Part shown: one piece after another, positions 1 through 5,754 of the stretch
Position numbering within the stretch: position 1 is the stretch's first letter
Layout: the number at the start of each line of letters is the position of its first letter
Assembly (NCBI GenBank): GCA_024639625.1
Contig: JAHEIA010000227.1
Location: 1 to 5,754, forward strand
Direction of reading: 5' to 3'
Origin: Chromatiales bacterium
Lineage (GTDB): Bacteria > Pseudomonadota > Gammaproteobacteria > Chromatiales > Chromatiaceae
Length of the DNA: 5,754 bases
Notes under the pieces: generated by a model
What the model saw: only the letters and a program-made list of their open reading frames with translations
What the model was told of the DNA's origin: nothing
The model's database searches: none
Translations under genes and position numbers: made by a program

Positions 1-1
1 C

Positions 2-1084
2 GATACACGAAGCCGGTACCAGGTTGCTGAACTGTTCCGTACCCTTTACCAACCAGCCCTGGCCGTCCCTATGGAGTGGTCGGGAGACCTGGGCTCCTGT
101 ACGGCGGGCACCACCAGCATCGCCTACGCCCAGGCGACGATCGACGTGGTCAATTATTTCCGTGCCATGGTCGGCCTTCCAGCAGATATTTTCGAGAATC
201 TTGCGAACAGCGCCCGCGCCCAGGAAGCAGCGCTGATGATGAACGCGGAGGGTGCCTTAAGTCATGCCCCCTCTGTGGACTGGGCCTGCTACTCGGCGGA
301 CGGCGCCACAGCGGCGGGCAAATCCAACCTTGCCCTGGGTGCCGCGGGGCCTGCAGCCGTTGCCCTGTACATGCGTGATTCGGGTAGCTATAACGACTTC
401 GTTGGTCACCGGCGGTGGCTTCTCTATCCGCCGCAGAGAGAGATGGGCACCGGTTCAACCGGCGCGACCCTGTCCTATTATCGTGGCGCGAATGCGCTTT
501 GGGTGCTCAGCGGATTCGCTTCTCGCCCGACGACGCCGGAATGGATTGCCTGGCCTCCGGCAGGTTATGTCCCATACTCGGTAATTTTTCCCCGCTGGTC
601 GTTTTCCATCAACGCCGCCCCCAACCAGGTAGATTTCCGCAACGCCACAGTGTCCATGTCGCATCAAGGGGTGTCTTTACAGCTCAGGGTGCTGCCGCAG
701 AAAAACGATTCGGGATACGCCGACGACACCCTGGTGTGGGAGCCGGTCGGAGCCGTTGGGGGGGCCGGTTTGGCCGACCAAACGTTTCATGTCCTGGTGG
801 GCGACGTAGTGGTGGACGGCACTAGGTTCGACTTTGCCTATGACGTGACGATATTCGACCCCGATCTGTACGTCTGTCATGTGCCCAAAGACCGTCTCTA
901 CCTCCCGCTGACTCGGATCGCTTCGTTGCAGTCCTTCGAGGCGTGCAGCGAGATCCGGGTGGAACAGGGTTTCAGCATTGCCGCTACCGGCACTGTCTTG
1001 TTCCGCGCCCCTTCCGTGGTCTTCGGCGAGGGTTTCTCCAGCGAGGCCGATGCTGTGCTCAGCGTTTTCAACGAGATCCCCTGA
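2..1084 (+). CDS. CAP/SCP-like secreted protein, 5'-truncated by window edge
   Basis: The frame is open from the left edge to the TGA at 1082-1084, giving 360 visible residues. The first ATG (position 71) is probably internal: the 23 residues before it read smoothly into the conserved part (Trp-x-Gly, then Cys-x-Ala-Gly-Thr-Thr-Ser) that precedes the CAP core in bacterial relatives. The CAP core spans about residues 45-155, with VNYFRAMVGLP, then SHAP (His88) and GHRRWLLYPP (His136) followed by MGTGS. Next comes a Trp/Pro-rich link (WPPAGYVP, then FPRWSFSI), a probable beta-sandwich at about 205-290 with DDTLVWEP, and a C-terminal segment at about 305-355 with alternating hydrophobic residues. 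Four cysteines (visible residues 33, 96, 292, 315) fit an exported, disulfide-bonded protein; the signal peptide would lie off-window. CAP proteins act outside the cell in varied, often unknown roles, so the exact function cannot be given. The family call is fairly sure. Confidence 0.8.
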   Translation, partial: DTRSRYQVAELFRTLYQPALAVPMEWSGDLGSCTAGTTSIAYAQATIDVVNYFRAMVGLPADIFENLANSARAQEAALMMNAEGALSHAPSVDWACYSADGATAAGKSNLALGAAGPAAVALYMRDSGSYNDFVGHRRWLLYPPQREMGTGSTGATLSYYRGANALWVLSGFASRPTTPEWIAWPPAGYVPYSVIFPRWSFSINAAPNQVDFRNATVSMSHQGVSLQLRVLPQKNDSGYADDTLVWEPVGAVGGAGLADQTFHVLVGDVVVDGTRFDFAYDVTIFDPDLYVCHVPKDRLYLPLTRIASLQSFEACSEIRVEQGFSIAATGTVLFRAPSVVFGEGFSSEADAVLSVFNEIP

Positions 1085-1123
1085 ATTTCCCGCCGATGTC
1101 CCTATCGCGCCACTGGCGGCTCG

Positions 1124-1135
1124 GCTAGCGCTAGC
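1124..1135. repeat. 12-bp perfect palindrome
   Basis: GCTAGCGCTAGC reads the same on both strands and contains CTAG twice, a tetranucleotide that is rare in many proteobacterial genomes. It lies 40 bp after the CAP-like gene and about 240 bp before the HiPIP start. It is not followed by a T-run, so it is not a typical terminator. A protein-binding site or chance are both possible. Confidence 0.35.
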
Positions 1136-1271
1136 GGAATCGCTGTTGCGGGCAAAAAGTTAGGACAATCAGTCGGTTACTTTCCCTGTATTCGTTCCGC
1201 AATGGTGCTGCGCAGCGCCCGCCGGTGATCCATGTGCCGATCCCGAGCCGTAGCAAAATATGCGGCCCCGC

Positions 1272-1300
1272 TTGGCAAGGTCGGCGAAGTCTGGTAGATA
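1272..1300 (+). promoter_or_regulatory. Candidate sigma-70-like promoter for the HiPIP gene
   Basis: A -35-like TTGGCA (1272-1277, five of six consensus bases) is followed after exactly 17 bp by a weak -10-like TAGATA (1295-1300). The -10 is preceded by TGG, which fits the extended -10 pattern TGn. Transcription would begin near 1307 and give a leader of about 70 nt. The -10 itself matches only three of six consensus positions, so this is a tentative call. Confidence 0.3.
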
Positions 1301-1359
1301 AGCCGGTACTCCCGTGTGCGACGCCGAGCGCAGCCGGGTCGGAACACCATCGAAAACGT

Positions 1360-1365
1360 GAGGAG
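1360..1365 (+). promoter_or_regulatory. Ribosome binding site deciding the HiPIP start
   Basis: GAGGAG ends 10 nt before the ATG at 1376. An in-frame ATG at 1316 would add 20 residues in front of the Tat signal and has no comparable purine-rich site, so 1376 is preferred. Confidence 0.6.
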
Positions 1366-1375
1366 ATTGGTAGAC

Positions 1376-1723
1376 ATGAAAGAGAAAGACTTTCAATCCA
1401 GCCGTCGTAATGTCCTTCGCTACATCGCCGCAGGGGCGGTAGCGGCTCCCTTGTCCCAGCTGATATCCACAGCGACCGCTTTCGCCGACGAATTGCCCCA
1501 TGTGTCCGAGAGCGACCCGCGGGCGAAGGGTCTGAAATACGTGAACGACGCCACCAAGGCGGATCGTGCGGAGAAAGCCGGTGTGCCGGGTAGTGAACAG
1601 TTCTGCAACAACTGCCAGTTCATCCAGGCATCCGAGGGAGAATGGAGACCTTGCGCCCTGTTCCCGGGGCAGGCGGTCAACGAAAACGGCTGGTGCATGT
1701 CCTGGTTCAAGAAACCGGCATAA
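1376..1723 (+). CDS. hip: High-potential iron-sulfur protein (HiPIP), Tat-exported
   Basis: The product has 115 residues. HiPIPs are periplasmic one-electron carriers with a [4Fe-4S]3+/2+ cluster; in purple bacteria they reduce the photosynthetic reaction centre and in others they feed terminal oxidases. The N-terminus is a twin-arginine signal (SRRNVL, residues 9-14), then a hydrophobic stretch and an AFA site before Asp38, leaving a mature protein of about 78 residues, usual for the family. The four cluster ligands are Cys77, Cys80, Cys93 and Cys107, in the pattern C-x2-C-x12-C-x13-C. Tyr55 sits in the LKYVNDATKAD stretch, which matches the conserved tyrosine region near the start of mature HiPIPs. 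The gene seems to stand alone, with its own candidate promoter and terminator, and converges on the AraC-type regulator. The electron partners cannot be told from this window. Family assignment is secure. Confidence 0.95.
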   Translation: MKEKDFQSSRRNVLRYIAAGAVAAPLSQLISTATAFADELPHVSESDPRAKGLKYVNDATKADRAEKAGVPGSEQFCNNCQFIQASEGEWRPCALFPGQAVNENGWCMSWFKKPA

Positions 1724-1738
1724 GGTGCGGTTCTCGGG

Positions 1739-1768
1739 CCTCTCGGCGGGTTGCTGCCGAGGGGTCTT
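1739..1768 (+). terminator. Probable rho-independent terminator after HiPIP
   Basis: A 9-bp GC-rich stem pairs 1739-1747 (CCTCTCGGC) with 1756-1764 (GCCGAGGGG), with one G-U wobble and an 8-nt loop, starting 15 nt after the stop codon. It is followed by TCTT, a short, weak T-tract. On the opposite strand no T-rich tail follows the stem, so it should work mainly for the HiPIP transcript. Confidence 0.55.
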
Positions 1769-1823
1769 ACCATGCGGCTCGCCCCTTTGCCAGGGCTCGG
1801 TAATCCCTGCGCCGGCAATCTGA

Positions 1824-2858
1824 CTAGGCCTGATGGGTCTGCGCGTCGCGGTACTGCATGGGTGTCATGCCCGCCCAACGCTTAAAGGCGCGAGCGAAGT
1901 TGGCGGGTTCCGAAAACCCCAGCAGATAAGAGACTTCTCCGACAGACCGGCGCGACGAGCGCAGATAGTTGGTGGCCAGCTGCTGGCGGGTGTCGTCCAG
2001 CAGGTGCGTGAAGCTGGTGGATTCCGCGCGCAAACGTCGCTGCAATTTGCGCAGGCTCATGTGCAGCGCGGCGGCAATCTTTTCCTGATTCGGTGAGCCC
2101 GAAGGCAGTTGCTCGATGATCTGCGAGCGCACCTGAAGAACAATATTCTTGCGGTCGAAGCGGGCCAGATAGTCGATCACCACCTGATCGTTGATCCGGG
2201 CGAGTTCCGGATTCGCGAAGGGTTGTCGCACCGACAACTGGCTGGGCGCGAAGCAAATCGCGATCTCGTTACTGGCGAATTCTATGGGAGCGCGGAAGAA
2301 CCGTTGCAAGCGTTTCGCGCAAGCCGGTGGCTGCCGAGCGAGCAAGACACGCTTTGGGTTCAGCGACATCCCGGCGGTAATGCGACACATCTGGAGCACC
2401 AGGGCGAGGGCTCCATCCACAGATGCCGGCGCGATTTCCGCACGTGCTACCATGGGCTCGATGCTGAGCTTGCAAGATTCCTCTCCCTCCTCGAGTCGGA
2501 CCCGGGATAGCGTCGATAAGAGCCGCGAATAGCGCACCACCCGCTGTAAAGCATCGCCCAGTGTGTCGCTCGCCAGCCAGGAAAAGCCCAACCCGTGCAG
2601 GGCGGAGGGCTGTAGCGCCTGGGCAACCTTCAAGCCAAAGCACGGATCTCCACTGATCGCGGTGGCCGCACGCCAGAGCTTCTGCATCTTCGACACCGGG
2701 TATCGCGCCTCAGGATCGAGCAGCAAAGCCGGGTTCAAGCCAACCGAGTCCAGGACGGCCTTGCCGTTCCCACCTTGTTCGTCCAACGCCCTGACGATCA
2801 GCGCCGCAATGCTGGCTAGGGTGGACTGCGGGCCTGCGTTAGCGGAATCGGCGGCCAT
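1824..2858 (-). CDS. AraC-family transcriptional regulator (OruR/ArgR-like architecture)
   Basis: The product has 344 residues, usual for the AraC subgroup with a large N-terminal 'arabinose-binding'-type ligand domain (about residues 15-205) and a C-terminal DNA-binding domain. The N-terminal part shows typical landmarks: YPVSKMQKLWRAA near 53-65 and LHGLGFSWLASDTLGDAL near 88-104. The DNA-binding domain has two helix-turn-helix units: residues about 256-281 (EKIAAALHMSLRKLQRRLR) and about 304-330 (SVGEVSYLLGFSEPANFARA), ending in the AraC signature FKRWAGMTPMQYR. The ATG at 2858 has no clear Shine-Dalgarno sequence, but no better in-frame start is near. It lies 88 bp after the Ap4A phosphorylase on the same strand and converges on HiPIP. 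Relatives respond to amino acids, fatty acids or other small molecules; its ligand and targets are unknown, though the upstream minus-strand genes are natural candidates. Confidence in the family is high. Confidence 0.93.
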   Translation of the reverse strand: MAADSANAGPQSTLASIAALIVRALDEQGGNGKAVLDSVGLNPALLLDPEARYPVSKMQKLWRAATAISGDPCFGLKVAQALQPSALHGLGFSWLASDTLGDALQRVVRYSRLLSTLSRVRLEEGEESCKLSIEPMVARAEIAPASVDGALALVLQMCRITAGMSLNPKRVLLARQPPACAKRLQRFFRAPIEFASNEIAICFAPSQLSVRQPFANPELARINDQVVIDYLARFDRKNIVLQVRSQIIEQLPSGSPNQEKIAAALHMSLRKLQRRLRAESTSFTHLLDDTRQQLATNYLRSSRRSVGEVSYLLGFSEPANFARAFKRWAGMTPMQYRDAQTHQA

Positions 2859-2864
2859 GCTTGA

Positions 2865-2894
2865 GATCGGGTGCGCTACCGGGAAAAACCGATC
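2865..2894. promoter_or_regulatory. Inverted repeat just upstream of the AraC-type gene
   Basis: GATCGG (2865-2870) and CCGATC (2889-2894) are perfect 6-bp arms separated by 18 bp, and the nearer arm is only 6 bp from the regulator's start codon. It could be an operator for autoregulation or an mRNA hairpin near the start. Arms this short also occur by chance, so support is weak. Confidence 0.3.
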
Positions 2895-2946
2895 CTAGCA
2901 GATTGCCCCCGCCTTTTGGATTACCGCAAGAGGTTGCCGGATGCGC

Positions 2947-3873
2947 TCACGCGCGAGCAATCGCTACCGAGCGCAAAACCGCAAACGGACCGTGGCGGGT
3001 CAAAGCGGCCTTCTCTTGTTCATCCTTGACGAACAGGGAGCCGATAAACCCAAGGGCATTCACCGAGATGCCGGCGAAGCATTCCCGGCTTCTGGGAACC
3101 AGCAGCATCCAACGGCGCGTAAGCAACAAATTGTAGGGCGCGGATTGGCGAGCCGCTTGCGGGTCGCCAATCGCGGCGATGCCAACGAAATCGAGCAACC
3201 CCCGGTACAGCTCGAACGATATCCGCGCAGCCCGCGCCGGGTTGCGCTCCACTCCCTCCGGCAATCCACTGATGCCGTGGACGAAGGGCAGAATGGGGTT
3301 GCTGCGGAATCCTGGTTCCTCTGTGCCTCCCGCAAGCAAAGGCGCCAGTGGTACCTGCGGCCCACCCTGTACCAGGGGCAGAGGGATGAGCTGCAGGTGC
3401 TTATGGCGCTGGCTGGCCCCCGCCGCCGGACCGGCATTGTAAAAGCCCAGCGAGTCGAATTCCGCCATGCACACCCAAAGCGCCTGGAAATCGGCGCAGG
3501 TGAGCAGCGCTTCCTGATCTTCGAAGCAACGGGTTACGAGCAGCAGATGACGATCGATCACGTTGAATTTATTCAACAACGCAAGATGAGAGGGGGTAAT
3601 ATCCGCCACCTTGAGTTCGCGTTCCGGCGGTAGGAACGGGTTGAATTCGCGGCCTCGCCTGGTTTGGCACTGCCGGCGGCGTTCCGTCGTATCCTCGGCC
3701 TTGCGCCGGAGGTTCGCCGCGACGCGCAACAGGAAACAGATCCCGTGTTCGCACACCTGTTCGAATCGGGTCTCGATTGGTTGCAGGGCGCCGCTCGCCA
3801 ACGCGCTTGCCGTGCGTGAGCTGATGGCCTCGTAAAGCGATCCGGGCGTGAGTAGCATAGAGTGACCTGTCAT
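2947..3873 (-). CDS. Ap4A phosphorylase / ATP adenylyltransferase
   Basis: The product has 308 residues. Enzymes of this family split diadenosine tetraphosphate (Ap4A) with phosphate into ADP and ATP, and can run in reverse as ATP adenylyltransferases; they act in the cytoplasm and belong to the HIT/GalT superfamily. The nucleotide-binding part includes NPFLPPEREL (residues 78-87), the HLALLNKFNVIDRHLLLVTR stretch (96-115) and FEDQEALLT (117-125). The active-site signature GASQRHKHLQLIPLP runs over 152-166, with the HIT-like His157-Lys-His159-Leu-Gln161. The C-terminal domain has SAPYNLLLTRRWMLLVPRS (244-262) and VNALGFIGSL (271-280), both typical. The ATG at 3873 is preceded by GGTGAT at a 6-nt distance, a match to the 16S tail; Met6 is another possible start. 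It follows the nucleoside transporter by 33 bp, which suggests co-transcription and a link to nucleotide handling. Assignment is strong. Confidence 0.93.
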   Translation of the reverse strand: MTGHSMLLTPGSLYEAISSRTASALASGALQPIETRFEQVCEHGICFLLRVAANLRRKAEDTTERRRQCQTRRGREFNPFLPPERELKVADITPSHLALLNKFNVIDRHLLLVTRCFEDQEALLTCADFQALWVCMAEFDSLGFYNAGPAAGASQRHKHLQLIPLPLVQGGPQVPLAPLLAGGTEEPGFRSNPILPFVHGISGLPEGVERNPARAARISFELYRGLLDFVGIAAIGDPQAARQSAPYNLLLTRRWMLLVPRSRECFAGISVNALGFIGSLFVKDEQEKAALTRHGPFAVLRSVAIARA

Positions 3874-3906
3874 AGCGCTATCACCGGTTCGTTGCCCCAG
3901 GGCAGC

Positions 3907-5157
3907 TCAAAGTAACAGTGCAACGACCGCCCCGGTCATCAGGGTGGCGAGCGTGCCTGCGAGGATCGATTTCATGCCCAAGCCGACGATCTCCCTTCTG
4001 CGTTCCGGTACCAACACACCGAGTCCTCCGATCATAATTCCGAGGCTGCCGAAATTGGCGAATCCACACAGTGCATAGGTCATGATCATGCGGCTGCGTT
4101 CGCTAAGACTCGCACTGTCCAACGCGGCCAGTTCCAGATAGGCCAGGAACTCGTTGAGGATGGTCTTGATCCCCATCAGCGATCCGGCGGTCGGCGCCTC
4201 GCTCCAGGGGATACCGATGGCCCACACCAGCGGCGCCATGAGCCAGCCGAGGAGCCGCTGTAGGCTGAGCGCCTCGCCGGCCACGTCAGGCAGCACGGAT
4301 AGCAATTGATTGGCCAGATGGACTAGGGCGATCAACACCACCAGCAGGGCGATAATGTTCAGCATCAGCTGCAGCCCGTCCAGTGTCCCCTTGGTGATGG
4401 CGTCCATGGCGCTGTTCGCCGTCTGCCTGAGCTCGATCTTCCCCGGATGCGCCTGCTCATTGGTTTCGGGAACCAAGGTCAGAGCGATGGTCAGGGCGGC
4501 GGGCGCGCTAATCAGCGACGCAACCAAGATGTGGCCTAGGGCATCCGGAATGACCGGGGCAAGGATGCCCGCATACAACACCATCACGGTTCCGGCAATG
4601 GTTGCCATGCCACAGGTCATGAGGGCGAACAGCTCGCTGCGCGACATCTCGCGCAGGTAAGGGCGGACCAGGAGGGGCGCCTCGGTCATGCCGACGAAAA
4701 CGTTCGCCGCGGTCGCCAGCCCCAGGGCACCGCCGATGCCGAGGGTGCGTTCCAGGACCAGGGAAAAGCCGCGCACGACCAAGGGCAGCACGCGCCAGTA
4801 GAACAGTAGCGAGGACAGGGCGCTCACCACCAGCAGCAGAGGCAGGGCGCGAAAAGCAAGGATAAAGCCGTTGGTCGGCGCAATCTGCTGGAATGGGGGT
4901 TCGGCGCCGCCAAGATAGCCGAAAACGAAAGAGGTGCCGGCCTCGCTCGCCTCCTGCAGCAGCAATACGGCCTTGTTCAAGGCGACGAAGAGCGCCTGTG
5001 TGCCCGGCATGCGCAGCAGCAGGAGGCCGATTATCAGCTGAATCGCGATCCCGGTCAGGAGCAAACGCGGACGCACCCGGCTTCGGTTCTCGCTCGCCAG
5101 CCAAGCGAAACCGGCGAACAAGACGATGCCGACGAGCGGTTGCAGAGTCTGCCCCAA
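3907..5157 (-). CDS. Concentrative nucleoside transporter, CNT/NupC family
   Basis: The product is a 416-residue inner-membrane protein that should import nucleosides with H+ or Na+. Hydrophobic segments lie near residues 5-22, 31-49, 100-121, 139-155, 182-199, 207-229, 262-284, 302-316, 357-382 and 391-416. CNT hallmarks are NVFVGMTEAPLLVRPYL (152-168), MATIAGTVMVLYAGIL (184-199), GIPWSEAPTAGSLMGIKTILNEFLAY (315-340) and ALCGFANFGSLGI (362-374). The start is a TTG: an in-frame TGA stands 9 nt upstream, the first codons already encode the first membrane segment, and GAGG lies 7 nt before the TTG. In well-studied members the 156-159 motif is Gly-Gln-Ser/Thr-Glu, with the Gln touching the base; here it is Gly-Met-Thr-Glu, so specificity may differ. 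It sits 33 bp before the Ap4A phosphorylase, probably in one operon. Family call is secure; substrate is not determined. Confidence 0.95.
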   Translation of the reverse strand: MGQTLQPLVGIVLFAGFAWLASENRSRVRPRLLLTGIAIQLIIGLLLLRMPGTQALFVALNKAVLLLQEASEAGTSFVFGYLGGAEPPFQQIAPTNGFILAFRALPLLLVVSALSSLLFYWRVLPLVVRGFSLVLERTLGIGGALGLATAANVFVGMTEAPLLVRPYLREMSRSELFALMTCGMATIAGTVMVLYAGILAPVIPDALGHILVASLISAPAALTIALTLVPETNEQAHPGKIELRQTANSAMDAITKGTLDGLQLMLNIIALLVVLIALVHLANQLLSVLPDVAGEALSLQRLLGWLMAPLVWAIGIPWSEAPTAGSLMGIKTILNEFLAYLELAALDSASLSERSRMIMTYALCGFANFGSLGIMIGGLGVLVPERRREIVGLGMKSILAGTLATLMTGAVVALLL

Positions 5158-5164
5158 CCTGCCG

Positions 5165-5168
5165 CCTC
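5165..5168 (-). promoter_or_regulatory. Ribosome binding site supporting a TTG start
   Basis: On the minus strand GAGG lies 7 nt before the TTG at 5157-5155. It overlaps an in-frame TGA (5169-5167), which rules out any start further upstream. Together these support the unusual TTG start of the transporter gene. Confidence 0.6.
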
Positions 5169-5170
5169 AA

Positions 5171-5188
5171 TCCCGGCGCAAGCGGGGA
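5171..5188. repeat. Small hairpin with GCAA tetraloop in the gap before the transporter gene
   Basis: On the plus strand TCCC-G-GC-GCAA-GC-G-GGGA folds into a stem of six pairs with one G-G mismatch and a four-base loop of the GNRA type. It stands just upstream of the transporter's ribosome binding site in the 59-bp gap after the prenyltransferase. No T-run follows on either strand. It resembles small dispersed palindromes of the form TCCCGC-loop-GCGGGA seen between genes in many proteobacteria, but a single copy cannot prove that. Confidence 0.35.
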
Positions 5189-5216
5189 CGTTGGCCTTCA
5201 GTCCAAGCGGGGTGCT

Positions 5217-5754
5217 TCACGCGAGGAGCAAGCCGATGCCGAGCAGCAGCGTAGTACCCAGGCAGACGGCGACATTCATGGCCAGTGCGGTGGTCAGCCG
5301 GGGTAGATCATTCGCATGCCGCGCTACCTTCACCGCGGCGAGAAGCGCCAGCGGCAGTGTCAACAGGGCGATCAGCGCGCTGCCCGGAAGAACCCCCAGA
5401 AGGACCATACCGATCAACCAAAGGTAGGCGCCGGCGAGGAAGGAGAGGTAGATCCAGCGGCTTGCCGAGCGGCCCCAGAGAATCGGTAGATTGCGGCGGC
5501 CTACGGCGCGATCCGCCTCTACATCGGGAAACTGGTTGAGCAACAAAAGATTGCTTACCAGAAAGAAAGGGACGATGGAGGCCGCTAGAGCGCTTGCAGT
5601 GTACTGGTGGGTGAATACAAAAAAGCTCCCGAGCACCATGAGCGTGCCGAAGCCGAAACCGGGGGCGATGAGAGAGACCCAGGGCGAGCGGGTGATCCAG
5701 GGAGTGTAAGCGGCAATGAGCAGGATGCCCGCCACGCCGAGAGGTAGCAGGCCC
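5217..5754 (-). CDS. UbiA/MenA-type prenyltransferase, 5'-truncated by window edge
   Basis: The frame is open to the right edge and ends with TGA at 5219-5217, giving about 178 visible C-terminal residues. UbiA-family enzymes are integral membrane proteins that attach an isoprenoid chain to an aromatic or other acceptor, using Mg2+-diphosphate held by two Asp-rich motifs. The second motif is visible at about 5511-5525 as NQFPDVEADRAVGRRNLPI, in which DVEAD is the D-x3-D core. It is preceded by GFGFGTLMVLGSFFV, reminiscent of the MenA branch. Several hydrophobic segments follow and the protein ends in a leucine-rich helix. The first motif (N-D-x2-D-x3-D) must lie outside the window. A GTG at 5735 is not the start, because coding continues upstream of it. 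The stop lies 59 bp before the transporter's TTG on the same strand. The acceptor substrate (quinone head group or other) cannot be read from this half. Confidence 0.85.
   Translation of the reverse strand, partial: GLLPLGVAGILLIAAYTPWITRSPWVSLIAPGFGFGTLMVLGSFFVFTHQYTASALAASIVPFFLVSNLLLLNQFPDVEADRAVGRRNLPILWGRSASRWIYLSFLAGAYLWLIGMVLLGVLPGSALIALLTLPLALLAAVKVARHANDLPRLTTALAMNVAVCLGTTLLLGIGLLLA

Noticed and set aside
71..1084. ATG at 71 as the true start of the CAP-like protein
   Set aside because: The frame is open to the window edge, the residues before it continue the family pattern, and no signal peptide follows this ATG although the protein looks secreted.
1316..1375. A 20-residue N-terminal extension of HiPIP starting at ATG 1316
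   Set aside because: It would place an arginine-rich stretch before the Tat signal. The ATG at 1376 has a GAGGAG site upstream and gives a normal-length Tat leader.
1169..1501. 110-codon open frame on the minus strand across the HiPIP leader
   Set aside because: It runs antisense into the certain HiPIP gene, shows no recognisable motif and looks like chance openness in GC-rich DNA.
2924..2940. Hairpin CCGCAA-GAGG-TTGC(C)GG after the Ap4A phosphorylase gene as a terminator
   Set aside because: The stem is short with a bulge and no T-run follows on the minus strand, so termination there is not supported.
2941..3633. 230-codon open frame on the plus strand
   Set aside because: It lies almost wholly antisense to the Ap4A phosphorylase, whose motifs are intact, and its product is low-complexity and rich in Arg and Gln.
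4508..5170. 220-codon open frame on the minus strand overlapping the transporter
   Set aside because: It is another frame of the transporter gene, rich in Arg, Ala and Gly and lacking membrane segments or motifs.
1..5754. CRISPR array, tRNA or rRNA genes, insertion sequence or phage module
   Set aside because: Nothing resembling regularly spaced repeats, cloverleaf sequences, rRNA cores, transposases or phage proteins was seen on either strand.

Overview
The window is a GC-rich stretch of bacterial chromosome holding six protein genes, two of them cut by the window edges. A Tat-exported high-potential iron-sulfur protein (HiPIP) together with the base composition suggests a gammaproteobacterium, perhaps a Chromatiales- or Ectothiorhodospira-like or related halophilic/sulfur lineage. 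This placement is inferred from gene content and no rRNA is present to confirm it.

Left part, plus strand. Positions 2-1084 hold the C-terminal 360 residues of a CAP/SCP-like (cysteine-rich secretory protein family) protein whose true start lies before the window. A spacer of about 290 bp follows, with a candidate sigma-70-type promoter and a 12-bp palindrome. The HiPIP gene is at 1376-1723 and a GC-rich hairpin, a probable terminator, lies just after it.

Right part, minus strand, read from the right edge leftwards: the C-terminal half of a UbiA/MenA-type membrane prenyltransferase (from the edge to 5217); a concentrative nucleoside transporter of the CNT/NupC family starting at a TTG codon (5157-3907); an Ap4A phosphorylase / ATP adenylyltransferase (3873-2947); and an AraC-family regulator (2858-1824). 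Gaps are 59, 33 and 88 bp, so the four genes could form one transcript. The 88-bp gap carries an inverted repeat close to the regulator start, and the regulator may also have its own promoter. The HiPIP gene and the regulator converge.

Functionally, the transporter and the Ap4A phosphorylase form a plausible pair: one imports nucleosides by cation symport, the other phosphorolyses the alarmone-like dinucleotide Ap4A to ADP and ATP. The regulator could respond to a related small molecule, but nothing in the sequence names its ligand. The prenyltransferase probably belongs to quinone or another isoprenoid pathway and has no obvious link to the others. I see no tRNA, rRNA, CRISPR array, insertion sequence or phage gene. 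I also see no clear novel multi-gene system, so the findings are modest points on otherwise ordinary housekeeping and accessory genes.
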